Assembly (NCBI RefSeq): GCF_014298075.1
Contig: NZ_CP060418.1
Span: 620,001 to 684,000 of the forward strand
Direction: 5' to 3'
DNA: 64,000 nucleotides
Source: Enterobacter sp. JUb54
Lineage (GTDB): Bacteria; Pseudomonadota; Gammaproteobacteria; Enterobacterales; Enterobacteriaceae
Positions 1-12,039 of this stretch are shown here, piece after piece (the first letter of the stretch is position 1; each line of letters opens with the position of its first letter). The notes under the pieces were generated by a model. The model was not told the origin of the DNA. It ran no database searches and worked only from the letters and a program-made list of their open reading frames with translations. Position numbers and translations under genes: made by a program.

Positions 1-146
1 TACGGTGACCATCAAATTTCATCCGTGGTCGATTGAGCAAATTGTTGCCAGTGAACAATCTGATGCGTGACAGTGTGAAGCGACGCGGTTTTTGAACCGA
101 TAAATCATGACATGCTGTGTTGCCTGCAGCGTGCAAGGAGAGGGGA

Positions 147-890
147 ATGACGTTACTGGAAGTCTGCTGCTACAGCATGGAGTGCGCGCAAGAGGCGCAG
201 CGCCATGGGGCCGATCGCATTGAGCTGTGCGCGGCGCCGCAGGAAGGGGGCTTAACGCCTTCACTGGGCGTGTTGAAAACGGTTCGTCAGACGGTGACGA
301 TCCCGGTGCATCCGATTATTCGCCCGCGAGGCGGCGATTTCTGTTACACCGACGGCGAATTTGCGGCGATGCTTGATGACGTCGCGACGGTCAGGGAACT
401 CGGTTTTCCCGGCCTGGTGATCGGCGTGTTAGATCCTGACGGGCGGGTTGATATCCCGCGGATGAAAAAAATAATGGCGGCGGCGGGACCGCTGGCCGTG
501 ACCTTTCATCGGGCCTTCGATATGTGCATGAACCCGCATGAAGCCTGGCGCGCGCTGGCCGATCTCGGTGTCGCTCGCATCCTGACATCGGGACAACAAT
601 CCAGCGCTGAAAAAGGTCTTTCATTAATTACGGAACTTATTGCCCAGGGCGATACTCCAACCATTATGGCTGGTGCAGGTGTTCGAGCGGCCAACCTGGA
701 AAAGTTCCTCCAGGCGGGAGTCAAAGAGGTGCACAGTTCGGCCGGGCAGTGGGTGCCTTCGCCAATGCGCTTTCGTAATCCTGGATTGTCGATGTCGACC
801 GATGCCGACGCAGATGAATATTCGCGCTATGCCGTTAATGGCGTAGCGGTGGCAGAAATGAAGCACATCATTTCTGCACAGAGCAGTTAA
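147..890 (+). CDS. cutC: CutC family copper homeostasis protein
   Basis: The 247-residue product matches the CutC TIM-barrel family closely over its whole length, including the conserved PRGGDF and HSSAG stretches. The start at 147 follows GGAGAGGGG and gives the family N terminus [14 protein letters not shown]; an in-frame upstream ATG at 117 would add ten unrelated residues. CutC is cytosolic. Its copper role is disputed, because in Escherichia coli the copper phenotype of cutC mutants was traced to the sRNA MicL encoded in the same locus. The gene is convergent with cmoB and they share the terminator near 942-972. Confidence 0.95.
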   Translation: MTLLEVCCYSMECAQEAQRHGADRIELCAAPQEGGLTPSLGVLKTVRQTVTIPVHPIIRPRGGDFCYTDGEFAAMLDDVATVRELGFPGLVIGVLDPDGRVDIPRMKKIMAAAGPLAVTFHRAFDMCMNPHEAWRALADLGVARILTSGQQSSAEKGLSLITELIAQGDTPTIMAGAGVRAANLEKFLQAGVKEVHSSAGQWVPSPMRFRNPGLSMSTDADADEYSRYAVNGVAVAEMKHIISAQSS

Positions 891-972
891 ACCGTTTTTT
901 GCTGCACATCATGTCGCCCAATATGATGATTGCCCGTACCAGGCCCCTGCAATTTCAACAGGGGTCTTTTTT
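666..972 (+). ncRNA. micL: MicL sRNA (sigma-E dependent, lpp repressor), from within cutC
   Basis: A sigma-E-like promoter lies inside cutC: GGAACTT at 632-638, 16 bp, then a TCCAA -10 at 656-660. Transcription from about 666 to the terminator at 972 gives roughly 307 nt, the length known for E. coli MicL. The processed short form would be the cutC 3' untranslated region, about 890-972. It ends in a GCCCCTG/CAGGGG hairpin followed by seven T. In E. coli MicL blocks translation of the major outer-membrane lipoprotein Lpp. The position and promoter are seen directly; function is inferred from synteny. Confidence 0.8.
942..972. terminator. Intrinsic terminator between cutC/MicL and cmoB
   Basis: A GCCCCTG stem, an AATTTCAA-type loop and CAGGGGT are followed by TTTTTTT on the plus strand. 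It ends cutC and MicL and stands directly after the stop codon of the convergent cmoB gene. Confidence 0.85.
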
Positions 973-978
973 TGGCCT

Positions 979-2771
<1,793 letters not shown>

Positions 2772-3167
2772 CTAATGTAAGGAGAAAACCAACTCCCAGG
2801 GCATATACCACAAATTCGCCAGCACCATCAGCACCAGCGAGCACCAGGTCGCGCTCATTCCCGAACGGCGCCAGCTGTACAAGCGGTGGTGAAAACCATA
2901 GGAGTGCATCAGTCGTCCGGCAATCAACAAAATGCCGCACACGTGAACCATCCAGTTCTGCGCCCCGTTCATCTCCATAAACAGCAGCATGATGAGGCCA
3001 ATGGGAACGTACTCAACGGCATTGCCGTGCACGCGGATAGCGACCTGCAGCTCGCTAAATCCCCCGTCACCATACCCGACGTGATATTGCGTGCGCAGGC
3101 GAACCACATCAAAAGAAAATTTAATGAGCAATAACGCACCCAAAACCGCGTAAAGCGCGCTGACCAT
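2772..3167 (-). CDS. yecN: MAPEG-family inner membrane protein YecN
   Basis: This 131-residue protein has four hydrophobic segments (about residues 3-20, 53-70, 76-92 and 105-125) and the MAPEG signature RVHGNAVEYVP at about 45-55. MAPEG proteins include glutathione- and eicosanoid-metabolising enzymes, but the bacterial YecN branch has no proven reaction. It precedes cmoA on the same strand, as in E. coli. Confidence 0.9.
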   Translation of the reverse strand: MVSALYAVLGALLLIKFSFDVVRLRTQYHVGYGDGGFSELQVAIRVHGNAVEYVPIGLIMLLFMEMNGAQNWMVHVCGILLIAGRLMHSYGFHHRLYSWRRSGMSATWCSLVLMVLANLWYMPWELVFSLH

Positions 3168-3191
3168 ACCAAAAACTCCCTGTTATTCTTT

Positions 3192-3256
3192 TATACCTTC
3201 GACCCTTCAAGATGCTTGCTTGTCGGCGGCAACGCAACTTGAATTATTTAGGGCAT
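3192..3256 (-). repeat. Internally deleted ERIC element
   Basis: The two ends of an inverted ERIC are recognisable: TATACC followed by CTTCAAGATGC on the left, and GGCGGCAACGCAACTTG then AATTATTTAGGG on the right. The roughly 60-bp core with the GTGACTGGGG dyad is missing, leaving about 65 bp between yecN and yecE. Confidence 0.6.
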
Positions 3257-3284
3257 CGATGACTTCGATTAGCATAGCAGGATA

Positions 3285-4103
3285 TCAGAAAAGAGAGGTT
3301 TGCTGCGGAATTGACGGTGCATCGCCTACCTCGGGCAACGTCCGGCGTAAATCCCCCCACAGCGTATTGACCAGCTCCGGCGCCTGGGCGATGTCCGGCG
3401 TATGGAGAAACAAGAAGGGCGTTGTCGTCTGGCGCCATTTGGCCAGCGTTGGTAGCCAGGATTCAAACAAGCGCTGACTTTGCGTCATGTCGTCGCTGGC
3501 AATAAAGCGCACCAGCGGATTGCCGCCGGTCACCACGGCATGAACCGGCAATTTGGGTTTTTTACGTTGCGCATCGACCATCGCCGGGTTGCGCGCGATG
3601 GCGCTATGTACCGGGCGACTGTCGAGGATCGCGCGATTGACATTGCGTTGATGCAGTCCGCGATTGAGCGCCTGCTCGGCCTCGCCTTTGGCGAAGAATT
3701 GCGGATGTCGGACCTCGACGCCGTAGGTGAACGCTGTCGGTAAACTGTCGAGGAACTGCCACAGCGCAGGCAGATCCGTGGGGCCAAAGGTGGCGGGCAG
3801 CTGTAACCAGAACTGGCCAATGCGCGACGCCAGCGGCGCCAGGCGTGAAAAAAACTCGAGGGTTAAATCATCGCAATCTCGCAGGGCCGCCTGATGTGAA
3901 ATCGTGGCGGGGAACTTGAAACAGAAGCGAAAATTATCGCTGGTTTGTTCGTACCAGCGGCTGACAATGTCGGCTTTGGGCAGGGCGTACAGCGTGGTAT
4001 TGCCTTCCACGCAATTGAAGTGGCGAGCGTAGTCTTCAAGACTGGTGATGCCCAGCCGCACCCATTTCGGGTGCGACCATTGCGGGAGCCCAATATAGAT
4101 CAT
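3285..4103 (-). CDS. yecE: DUF72 family protein YecE
   Basis: A 272-residue DUF72 protein, a family with a TIM-barrel fold and no established biochemical activity. The N-terminal [11 protein letters not shown] and internal FCFKFP and GVEVRHP segments are family hallmarks. Its start codon overlaps the stop of yecD by 4 bp, so the two form a coupled pair. A short ERIC remnant lies just downstream. The assignment to YecE is firm; its function is unknown. Confidence 0.92.
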   Translation of the reverse strand: MIYIGLPQWSHPKWVRLGITSLEDYARHFNCVEGNTTLYALPKADIVSRWYEQTSDNFRFCFKFPATISHQAALRDCDDLTLEFFSRLAPLASRIGQFWLQLPATFGPTDLPALWQFLDSLPTAFTYGVEVRHPQFFAKGEAEQALNRGLHQRNVNRAILDSRPVHSAIARNPAMVDAQRKKPKLPVHAVVTGGNPLVRFIASDDMTQSQRLFESWLPTLAKWRQTTTPFLFLHTPDIAQAPELVNTLWGDLRRTLPEVGDAPSIPQQTSLF

Positions 4104-4666
4104 AAGGCGGCGAGGACATCCTCAGTGCTGCGCACCCGGGCAATACGCGGGAAGATATTCGTCATGCTGCCCTGATGTTGTTCCGCAGACGGCGCGCTGC
4201 AGGCATCTTCAACGATAACCAGGTTGAAGCCCAGCTCCCAGGCATTACGGGCGGTGGATTCCACGCCGATATTGGTGGCGATACCGCAGAGGATAATGGT
4301 GTCGATGCCGCGACGGCGCAGCTGCAGCTCGAGATCGGTGCCATAGAAGGCGCCCCACTGGCGTTTGGTGACCTCAATATCACTGTCCTGTTTGCCTAAT
4401 GCAGCCGGCCAGCTCCACCAGTTCTCCGGCAGCGCGTGTGCGCCGGTCTGGGCGTCAACCGGTTGCTTCAGCGCTTCGGCGAAATCATTGGACCAGCCAA
4501 CGCGCACCAGAATCACCGGCGCTCCCAGCTCACGGCATTTTTCCGCCAGGCGGGCTGAACGCGTAACGACGTCCTCAGCGCGGTGTGGCCCACCGGCAAA
4601 AGGCAGAATGCCTTCCTGCAGGTCGATGGCAACGAGAGCGGTTTTTTTCGCATTGAGTTCTAACAT
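4100..4666 (-). CDS. yecD: Isochorismatase-family protein YecD lacking the catalytic cysteine
   Basis: This 188-residue protein has the cysteine-hydrolase (isochorismatase) fold: Asp15 in VAIDLQEG and Lys101 in EVTKRQWG sit where two members of the catalytic triad lie. In the third motif, [15 protein letters not shown], the usual nucleophilic cysteine is Gly134. The protein is therefore unlikely to be a cysteine-dependent amidohydrolase, though this family also contains non-cysteine isochorismatases. It is the first gene of the yecD-yecE pair, divergent from aspS. Confidence 0.9.
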   Translation of the reverse strand: MLELNAKKTALVAIDLQEGILPFAGGPHRAEDVVTRSARLAEKCRELGAPVILVRVGWSNDFAEALKQPVDAQTGAHALPENWWSWPAALGKQDSDIEVTKRQWGAFYGTDLELQLRRRGIDTIILCGIATNIGVESTARNAWELGFNLVIVEDACSAPSAEQHQGSMTNIFPRIARVRSTEDVLAAL

Positions 4667-4949
4667 GGTAACCCCGTATCTTGTTATGTCGTTTGCCCGT
4701 TACAATACCGTTGCCGAACGCGCTTTTGGCTAACAATTATTGTTAATTTTTGTGAGCACGGACAATAAGCGTACAGCAAAGCAGCGTACAAACTGCGTCG
4801 GGCTTATCGTGCGGCGGAAATTCCATTATAATGACCGCCTTTTTTCATTCAGTTGTGACACATTCAGTTGTGACATTCAGCTAAAGCTGCGACTCCGTCG
4901 CCTGCGAGGCAGGCAACAATCCGCCTGCGGCTAAGTTAAGGGATATCTC
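4667..4949 (+). promoter_or_regulatory. aspS promoter and leader with a 15-bp tandem duplication
   Basis: A TATAAT -10 box stands at 4827-4832, with TTATCG at 4804-4809 as a weak -35 at 17-bp spacing. The leader then holds two adjacent copies of ATTCAGTTGTGACA plus one base (4847-4861 and 4862-4876). A GCCTGC-GAG-GCAGGC hairpin follows at 4900-4914. The ribosome binding site AAGGGATA precedes the aspS ATG. Confidence 0.6.
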
Positions 4950-6737
4950 ATGCGTACAGAATATTGCGGGCAGCTGCGTCAGTCCCACGTCGGGCAGCAG
5001 GTGACTCTGTGTGGTTGGGTCAACCGCCGCCGTGACCTCGGCAGCCTTATCTTCATCGATATGCGTGACCGCGAAGGCATCGTGCAGGTGTTCTTCGATC
5101 CGGACACGGCCGAAGCCTTAAAGCTGGCTTCCGAACTGCGTAATGAGTTTTGCATTAAAGTCACCGGCACCGTGCGTGCGCGTGATGCGAAAAACGTCAA
5201 CGCCGATATGGCGACCGGCGAAATCGAAGTGCTGGCGTCTGACCTGGTTATCATCAACCGTTCAGAATCACTGCCGCTGGATTCCAACCACGTTAACACC
5301 GAAGAAGCGCGTCTGAAGTACCGCTATCTCGACCTGCGTCGTCCGGAAATGGCTAATCGCCTGAAGACGCGCGCCAAAATCACCAGCTTCGTGCGTCGCT
5401 TTATGGACGATCACGGCTTCCTCGACATCGAAACGCCGATGCTGACCAAAGCCACGCCGGAAGGCGCGCGTGATTACCTGGTGCCGTCCCGCGTTCATAA
5501 AGGAAAATTCTACGCGCTGCCGCAGTCTCCGCAGCTGTTCAAACAGTTGCTGATGATGTCCGGTTTTGACCGCTACTATCAGATCGTAAAATGCTTCCGT
5601 GACGAAGACCTGCGTGCTGACCGCCAGCCGGAATTCACCCAGATCGACGTCGAGACTTCCTTTATGACCGCGCCGCAGGTGCGTGAAGTGATGGAAGCGC
5701 TGGTGCATCAACTGTGGCTGGACGTCAAAGGTGTCGATCTGGGCGCGTTCCCGATCATGACCTTTGCCGAAGCCGAGCGCCGTTACGGTTCTGATAAACC
5801 GGATCTGCGTAACCCGATGGAGCTGGTCGATATTGCCGATCTGGTGAAAGCGGTTGAGTTTGCGGTCTTCTCCGGCCCGGCGAACGACGCCAAAGGCCGC
5901 GTTGCCGCGCTGCGCGTTCCGGGTGGGGCTGCACTGACCCGTAAGCAGATTGATGAATACGGCAAGTTCGTGCAGATCTACGGCGCCAAAGGCCTGGCCT
6001 ACATGAAAGTCAACGAGCGCGCGAAAGGCCTCGAAGGCATCAACAGCCCGGTGGCGAAATTCCTCAACGCTGAGATCGTTGAAGCAATCCTTGAGCGTAC
6101 CGCGGCTCAGGATGGCGACATGATTTTCTTCGGCGCCGACAACAAGAAAGTGGTTGCCGATGCGCTAGGCGCGCTGCGTCTGAAGCTGGGTAAAGACCTG
6201 AGCATCACCGACGAAGCCAAATGGGCGCCGCTGTGGGTTATCGACTTCCCGATGTTCGAAGACGATGGTGAAGGCGGCCTGACCGCGATGCACCACCCGT
6301 TCACCTCGCCGAAAGACATGACCGCGGACGAACTGAAAGCGGCACCGGAAACCGCGATTGCGAACGCTTACGATATGGTTATCAACGGCTACGAAGTGGG
6401 CGGCGGTTCCGTACGTATTCACAGCGGCGACATGCAGCAGACCGTCTTCGGCATTCTTGGCATTAATGAACAAGAACAGCGTGAGAAGTTTGGCTTCCTG
6501 CTCGACGCCCTGAAGTACGGCACTCCGCCGCACGCCGGCCTGGCCTTCGGTCTGGACCGTCTGACCATGCTGCTGACCGGTACCGACAACATCCGTGACG
6601 TTATCGCCTTCCCGAAAACCACGGCAGCGGCCTGTCTGATGACGGAAGCGCCGAGCTTCGCGAATCCTGCGTCTCTGGGTGAGTTAGGTATCCAGGTTGT
6701 GGCGAAAGAGACAAAAGAGTCTCCGGAGAATAAGTAA
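4950..6737 (+). CDS. aspS: Aspartyl-tRNA synthetase
   Basis: A 595-residue class IIb synthetase that charges tRNA-Asp. The N-terminal OB-fold anticodon-binding domain (about 1-105) is followed by class II motif 2 ([18 protein letters not shown], near residue 216) and by motif 3 ([13 protein letters not shown], near residue 530). The bacterial GAD insertion lies between. The C terminus ([10 protein letters not shown]) is about five residues longer than in E. coli. It heads the cluster aspS-nudB-yebC-ruvC, with nudB starting directly after its stop. Confidence 0.98.
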   Translation: MRTEYCGQLRQSHVGQQVTLCGWVNRRRDLGSLIFIDMRDREGIVQVFFDPDTAEALKLASELRNEFCIKVTGTVRARDAKNVNADMATGEIEVLASDLVIINRSESLPLDSNHVNTEEARLKYRYLDLRRPEMANRLKTRAKITSFVRRFMDDHGFLDIETPMLTKATPEGARDYLVPSRVHKGKFYALPQSPQLFKQLLMMSGFDRYYQIVKCFRDEDLRADRQPEFTQIDVETSFMTAPQVREVMEALVHQLWLDVKGVDLGAFPIMTFAEAERRYGSDKPDLRNPMELVDIADLVKAVEFAVFSGPANDAKGRVAALRVPGGAALTRKQIDEYGKFVQIYGAKGLAYMKVNERAKGLEGINSPVAKFLNAEIVEAILERTAAQDGDMIFFGADNKKVVADALGALRLKLGKDLSITDEAKWAPLWVIDFPMFEDDGEGGLTAMHHPFTSPKDMTADELKAAPETAIANAYDMVINGYEVGGGSVRIHSGDMQQTVFGILGINEQEQREKFGFLLDALKYGTPPHAGLAFGLDRLTMLLTGTDNIRDVIAFPKTTAAACLMTEAPSFANPASLGELGIQVVAKETKESPENK

Positions 6738-6738
6738 G

Positions 6739-7182
6739 ATGTCATTCAAGCTTCCCGTTTCTGTTCTGGTGGTCATTTATGCCGAAGATACAAAGCGGGT
6801 GCTGATGTTGCAGCGACGCGACGATCCTGCTTTCTGGCAGTCGGTTACCGGCAGTCTGGAAGCGGGGGAGAGCGCAGCGCAAGCCGCCGTGCGTGAAGTA
6901 AAGGAAGAGGTCGCAATTGACGTTGCTCACGAGCAACTGACCTTAATTGACTGTCAGCGCACGGTGGATTTCGAAATATTTTCGCATTTACGTCATCGCT
7001 ACGCGCCGGGCGTTGAGCGCAATACTGAATATTGGTTCAGTCTTGCGCTCCCGCATGAACGCCAGATTGTCTTTACTGAGCACCTGGATTACCGCTGGGT
7101 TAATGCGACGGAAGCCGCCGCATTAACCAAGTCGTGGAGCAACCGGCAGGCGATTGAAGAATTTGTAATTAACGCCAACTAA
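6739..7182 (+). CDS. nudB: Dihydroneopterin triphosphate pyrophosphatase (Nudix)
   Basis: The 147-residue Nudix hydrolase removes pyrophosphate from dihydroneopterin triphosphate, an early step of folate synthesis. The Nudix box spans about residues 38-60 with the REVKEEV core, although the usual glycine near its end is replaced by alanine. The ATG at 6739 follows the aspS stop by one base, with GGAGAATAAG inside the end of aspS as ribosome binding site; an upstream in-frame start within aspS is less likely. Confidence 0.95.
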   Translation: MSFKLPVSVLVVIYAEDTKRVLMLQRRDDPAFWQSVTGSLEAGESAAQAAVREVKEEVAIDVAHEQLTLIDCQRTVDFEIFSHLRHRYAPGVERNTEYWFSLALPHERQIVFTEHLDYRWVNATEAAALTKSWSNRQAIEEFVINAN

Positions 7183-7234
7183 TTTTCCCCGGACTTTTAG
7201 CGGTCGGGAAAAGGCTTTTTTGGAGATATTATTT

Positions 7235-7975
7235 ATGGCAGGTCACAGTAAATGGGCCAACACCAAGCACCGCAAAGCAGCACAGGATGCGAAGCGCGGT
7301 AAGATCTTTACTAAAATCATTCGTGAGCTGGTTACCGCTGCACGTCTGGGCGGCGGCGACATCGCCTCTAACCCACGTCTGCGCGCGGCTGTCGATAAAG
7401 CGCTGTCCAACAACATGACGCGTGACACCCTGAACCGTGCGATCGCGCGTGGTGTCGGTGGCGATGACGACGCGAACATGGAAACCATCATCTATGAAGG
7501 TTACGGCCCTGGCGGCACCGCGGTCATGGTTGAATGTCTGAGTGATAACCGCAACCGTACCGTTGCCGAAGTGCGTCACGCGTTCACCAAAACCGGCGGC
7601 AATCTTGGCACCGATGGTTCCGTGGCCTATCTGTTTAGCAAAAAAGGGGTTATCTCTTTTGAAGCTGGCGATGAAGACGTGATCATGGAAGCGGCGCTGG
7701 AAGCCGGTGCTGAAGACGTGGTGACCTATGACGACGGCGCGATCGACGTCTATACCGCATGGGAAGAGATGGGTAGCGTACGTGACGCGCTGGAAGCCGC
7801 TGGGCTGAAAGCGGACGCTGCGGAAGTCTCCATGATCCCATCGACGAAAGCCGATATGGATGCGGAAACCGCGCCGAAACTGCTGCGTCTGATCGATATG
7901 CTGGAAGATTGCGACGACGTGCAGGAAGTGTATCACAACGGCGAGATCTCTGATGAGGTCGCCGCAACGCTGTGA
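7235..7975 (+). CDS. yebC: YebC/PmpR family DNA-binding regulatory protein
   Basis: A 246-residue YebC family protein with the invariant N terminus [14 protein letters not shown] and the EGYGPGG motif at about residue 88. Members act as transcriptional regulators (PmpR in Pseudomonas), and some were later shown to relieve ribosome stalling at proline stretches. The chosen ATG follows a GGAGATATT site; a GTG/ATG five codons earlier is possible but not conserved. It lies between nudB and ruvC. Confidence 0.96.
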   Translation: MAGHSKWANTKHRKAAQDAKRGKIFTKIIRELVTAARLGGGDIASNPRLRAAVDKALSNNMTRDTLNRAIARGVGGDDDANMETIIYEGYGPGGTAVMVECLSDNRNRTVAEVRHAFTKTGGNLGTDGSVAYLFSKKGVISFEAGDEDVIMEAALEAGAEDVVTYDDGAIDVYTAWEEMGSVRDALEAAGLKADAAEVSMIPSTKADMDAETAPKLLRLIDMLEDCDDVQEVYHNGEISDEVAATL

Positions 7976-7980
7976 TTCCC

Positions 7981-8098
7981 GTAATCTTTCAGCCCACAGC
8001 GGTGTCGGCTCTCCTCGTTGTCCCCGGTCACGTAGTTAATCTACGTTGCAGGGGATTCGCCGGGTGGTCGTCTGGCTGTGAACTGAAATATTCAGGAT
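7981..8098. repeat. ERIC-like inverted-repeat element between yebC and ruvC
   Basis: The outer arms TTTCAGCCCACAGC (7987-8000) and GCTGTGAACTGAAA (8075-8088) are imperfect complements. The centre has the ERIC-type layout CCCCGGTCACGTAG, a short loop, then CTACGTTGCAGGGGATTC. It does not match canonical ERIC sequence well, so I call it a related family or a strongly diverged copy. It could fold into a long RNA hairpin between the two cistrons. Confidence 0.5.
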
Positions 8099-8129
8099 CT
8101 CAGGAGTTAGTTATTACCGGAGAGGCGTG

Positions 8130-8651
8130 ATGGCTATTATTCTCGGCATTGACCCGGGCTCGCGCATCACCGGCTATGGCGTTATCCGCCAGGTCGGGCG
8201 GCAGTTAAGTTACCTTGGCAGCGGCTGTATCCGCACCAAAGTTGACGACCTGCCGTCGCGACTGAAGCTGATTTATGCTGGCGTGACGGAAATCATCACC
8301 CAGTTCCAGCCGGATTATTTCGCCATTGAACAGGTGTTTATGGCGAAAAACGCCGACTCAGCGTTGAAGCTGGGGCAGGCACGCGGTGTGGCGATTGTTG
8401 CGGCGACAAATCAGGACCTGCCGGTCTTTGAGTATGCCGCGCGACAGGTGAAGCAAACCGTGGTAGGTATCGGTAGCGCGGAAAAGAGTCAGGTGCAGCA
8501 CATGGTGCGCACGTTGCTTAAGCTTCCCGCCAATCCCCAGGCGGATGCGGCGGATGCCCTGGCGATTGCCATTACCCACTGCCACGTCAGTCAGAATGCG
8601 GCTCAAATCAGCGAGACGCGGCTCAATCTGGCGCGTGGACGCCTACGATAA
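8130..8651 (+). CDS. ruvC: Holliday junction resolvase RuvC
   Basis: RuvC (173 residues) is the dimeric endonuclease that cuts Holliday junctions loaded by RuvAB. The four catalytic acidic residues are present: Asp8, Glu67, Asp139 and Asp142. The ATG at 8130 gives the conserved N terminus [12 protein letters not shown]; the GTG at 8127 is one codon earlier. The ribosome binding site GGAGAGG precedes it. A LexA operator and ruvAB follow. Confidence 0.97.
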   Translation: MAIILGIDPGSRITGYGVIRQVGRQLSYLGSGCIRTKVDDLPSRLKLIYAGVTEIITQFQPDYFAIEQVFMAKNADSALKLGQARGVAIVAATNQDLPVFEYAARQVKQTVVGIGSAEKSQVQHMVRTLLKLPANPQADAADALAIAITHCHVSQNAAQISETRLNLARGRLR

Positions 8652-8661
8652 CCTCAAATCA

Positions 8662-8681
8662 GGCTGGATATTTATCCAGCC
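8662..8681. promoter_or_regulatory. LexA operator of ruvAB, also a terminator-like hairpin
   Basis: GGCTGGATATTTATCCAGCC is a perfect palindrome with the LexA spacing CTG-N10-CAG (8664-8679). It occupies the position of the E. coli ruvAB SOS box. It is followed at once by TTTTTTT (8682-8688), so as RNA the same dyad forms a hairpin plus U-tract at the end of ruvC. Confidence 0.88.
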
Positions 8682-8730
8682 TTTTTTTATGATACCGCAG
8701 ATACTTTAGCCCTTAACGCAGGAGCACCAT

Positions 8731-9342
8731 GTGATAGGCAGACTCAGAGGCATCGTTCTCGAAAAACAACCCCCGCTGGTCTTACTGGAAACGGGAGGCG
8801 TGGGCTATGAAGTTCATATGCCGATGACCTGTTTTTATGAACTGCCGGAAGTGGGCAACGAGGCTATCGTCTTTACCCACTTTGTCGTTCGCGAAGATGC
8901 GCAGCTTCTGTATGGCTTTAATAACAAACAGGAGCGCACCCTGTTTAAAGAACTGATTAAAACCAACGGCGTCGGGCCAAAACTGGCGCTGGCGATCCTC
9001 TCCGGCATGTCGGCGCAGCAGTTTGTCAACGCCGTCGAACGCGAAGAGCTGGCGGCGCTGGTGAAACTGCCGGGCATCGGTAAGAAAACCGCAGAGCGCC
9101 TGATCGTCGAAATGAAAGATCGCTTTAAAGGCCTGCATGGCGACCTGTTTACGCCAGCCGCCGATCTGGTGCTGACTTCGCCGGCCGGTCCGTCTGATGA
9201 TGACGCCGAGCAGGAAGCGGTTGCTGCGCTGGTGGCGCTGGGCTATAAACCTCAAGAGGCCAGCCGGATGGTGAGCAAAATCGCCCGTCCGGATGCCAAC
9301 AGTGAAACGCTAATTCGCGAAGCGCTCCGCGCCGCGTTGTGA
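8731..9342 (+). CDS. ruvA: Holliday junction branch migration protein RuvA
   Basis: RuvA (203 residues) is the tetrameric junction-binding subunit. It has an N-terminal OB fold, two helix-hairpin-helix motifs ([13 protein letters not shown] near residue 76 and [13 protein letters not shown] near residue 111), and a flexible linker. A C-terminal domain (about 155-203) contacts RuvB. It starts at GTG, as in E. coli, after AGGAGCACC. It lies 8 bp upstream of ruvB and is SOS-controlled by the operator at 8662-8681. Confidence 0.97.
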   Translation: MIGRLRGIVLEKQPPLVLLETGGVGYEVHMPMTCFYELPEVGNEAIVFTHFVVREDAQLLYGFNNKQERTLFKELIKTNGVGPKLALAILSGMSAQQFVNAVEREELAALVKLPGIGKKTAERLIVEMKDRFKGLHGDLFTPAADLVLTSPAGPSDDDAEQEAVAALVALGYKPQEASRMVSKIARPDANSETLIREALRAAL

Positions 9343-9347
9343 GGTAA

Positions 9348-10361
<1,014 letters not shown>

Positions 10362-10382
10362 GGCCGGAAAAATCAGTATTAA

Positions 10383-10413
10383 TTCCCCGGTAAGCACCAG
10401 TGCTACCGGGGAA
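10383..10413. terminator. Strong stem-loop between convergent ruvB and znuB
   Basis: TTCCCCGGTAAGCAC and GTGCTACCGGGGAA can pair around a two-base loop with one bulge. No long T run follows on either strand, so it may serve as a weak bidirectional terminator or an RNA 3'-end stabiliser. Confidence 0.55.
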
Positions 10414-10423
10414 AGCTGCGGGT

Positions 10424-11209
10424 TCAGGCGCTGTTTTTCTTCATCATGCTGAAGACAAACAACAGCGCAGCGCACAGTACCACCGACGGACCGGCAGGGG
10501 TGTCATAAAAGGCCGAGAAGGTCAGCCCTCCGGTAACCGCCACCATCCCAACGCCAACGGCAACACCGGCCATTTGCTCCGGCGTGCGGGCAAAGCGACG
10601 TGCCGTTGCTGCCGGAATAATCAGCAGCGAGGTAATAATCAATGCGCCGACGAATTTCATCGCCACACCAATGGTCAATGCGGTAACCAGCATCAACAGC
10701 AATTTCACCCGCTGCAGCTTCACGCCATCGACAAACGCCAGGTCAGGACTGATGGTCATTGACAGCAGGTTGCGCCATTGCCACAGCAGGATCGCCAGCA
10801 CGATCACCACGCCGATAGCGATAGCGATCAAATCATCCGGCGTCACCGCCAGCAAATCACCAAACAGGTAGGCCATCAGGTCGACGCGGATATTCGACAT
10901 CAGACTGACCACCACCAGGCCCAGCGACAGCGCGCTGTGCGCCATAATCCCCAGCAACGTATCGAGCGCCAGATGTGGGCGCTTCTCCAGCCACACCAGG
11001 CCCGCCGCCAGCATCAGAGTGACAGCGATCACCGCATAAAACGGGTTAACGTTCAGCAGCAAGCCGAAGGCCACGCCCAGCAAAGAGGCATGGGCCAGGG
11101 TATCGCCGAAATAAGACATGCGGCGCCAGACCACAAACGATCCCAGCGGGCCAGCCGCACAGGCGAGCATCATCCCGGCCAGCCAGCCGGGTAACAGTAA
11201 TTCAATCAT
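10424..11209 (-). CDS. znuB: Zinc ABC transporter permease ZnuB
   Basis: A 261-residue ABC-3 family permease with about seven or eight membrane segments. It forms the inner-membrane channel of the high-affinity zinc importer ZnuABC. Its ATG shares one base with the znuC stop (TGATG), which implies translational coupling. It is repressed together with znuC by Zur-Zn through the operator near 11991-12007. Confidence 0.96.
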   Translation of the reverse strand: MIELLLPGWLAGMMLACAAGPLGSFVVWRRMSYFGDTLAHASLLGVAFGLLLNVNPFYAVIAVTLMLAAGLVWLEKRPHLALDTLLGIMAHSALSLGLVVVSLMSNIRVDLMAYLFGDLLAVTPDDLIAIAIGVVIVLAILLWQWRNLLSMTISPDLAFVDGVKLQRVKLLLMLVTALTIGVAMKFVGALIITSLLIIPAATARRFARTPEQMAGVAVGVGMVAVTGGLTFSAFYDTPAGPSVVLCAALLFVFSMMKKNSA

Positions 11210-11961
11210 CAGCGCTCATTTCCCCGACGCAGTACAATCCGCCCCTGCAGGTCATGGCGGTGATTATGGTGATGGCGGTAAATACCCAGCTGTTCCGCAC
11301 CGCGCTGACCAAACATCGAGATAAACTGCGGATGCATGGAGACCACTTCCGGCGTACCGGAGCAGCAAATGTGCTGATTCAGGCACAGCACCTCATCGGT
11401 TTTCGCCATCACCAGATGCAGGTCGTGAGAGACCATCAGCACCGAGCAATCAAGCTCCTGGCGCAACTGGTTAATCAGATCGTACAGGGCGACCTGACCG
11501 TTCACATCAACCCCCTGGGTTGGCTCATCGAGCACCAGCAGCTGCGGCTGATTCAGCAGCGCACGGGCTAACAGCACGCGTTGGGTTTCGCCACCGGAGA
11601 GCTTTTGCATCGGGGCTTCAATCAGATGCCCGGCCTGGACTCGTTTCAGCGCCGGCAGGATATCCTGCTTATGCGTACCAGGGCGCAAACGCAAAAACCG
11701 GCTGACGGTCAGCGGCATCGTGGCATCAAGATGTAATTTTTGCGGGACGTAGCCAATGCGCAGATGACTCTCGCGCTTGATAACACCGTCGGTCGGTGCT
11801 ACCAGTCCAAGAACCACCCGCACAAGGGTCGATTTTCCGGCACCATTGGGGCCGAGTAAGGTCAAAATTTTGCCGGGTTTTAGGGTCAGCGAAATGTCAG
11901 ACAGTACGCGCCGTTGGCCGAAGGCGACCGAGACGTTTTCCAGCGTTACAAGATTAGTCAT
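11209..11961 (-). CDS. znuC: Zinc ABC transporter ATP-binding protein ZnuC
   Basis: The 250-residue ATPase of the zinc importer has Walker [10 protein letters not shown] (about residue 38), the signature LSGGETQRV (about 122) and Walker [11 protein letters not shown] (about 142). A histidine-rich C terminus ([10 protein letters not shown]) is typical of ZnuC. It is transcribed divergently from znuA, with an operator in the 78-bp gap. Confidence 0.97.
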   Translation of the reverse strand: MTNLVTLENVSVAFGQRRVLSDISLTLKPGKILTLLGPNGAGKSTLVRVVLGLVAPTDGVIKRESHLRIGYVPQKLHLDATMPLTVSRFLRLRPGTHKQDILPALKRVQAGHLIEAPMQKLSGGETQRVLLARALLNQPQLLVLDEPTQGVDVNGQVALYDLINQLRQELDCSVLMVSHDLHLVMAKTDEVLCLNQHICCSGTPEVVSMHPQFISMFGQRGAEQLGIYRHHHNHRHDLQGRIVLRRGNER

Positions 11962-11986
11962 GTCAAATTAGGAGTTGCACAAGTCA

Positions 11987-12008
11987 GTGAATGTTATAAT
12001 ATCACATC
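11987..12008. promoter_or_regulatory. Zur operator between znuCB and znuA
   Basis: ATGTTATAATATCACAT (11991-12007) is a near-perfect dyad, matching its complement at 14 of 17 positions. It resembles the known znu operator of E. coli. It contains a TATAAT -10 box (11995-12000) oriented toward znuA, so Zur-Zn binding would block transcription directly. Confidence 0.8.
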
Positions 12009-12039
12009 TTTCTTGTTCATTACGATGATTAGACGCATT

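Noticed and set aside
7183..7212. Stem-loop between nudB and yebC as a terminator
   Set aside because: The arms TTTCCCCGGAC and GGTCGGGAAA pair poorly, and the T run lies next to the yebC ribosome binding site, so I did not list it.
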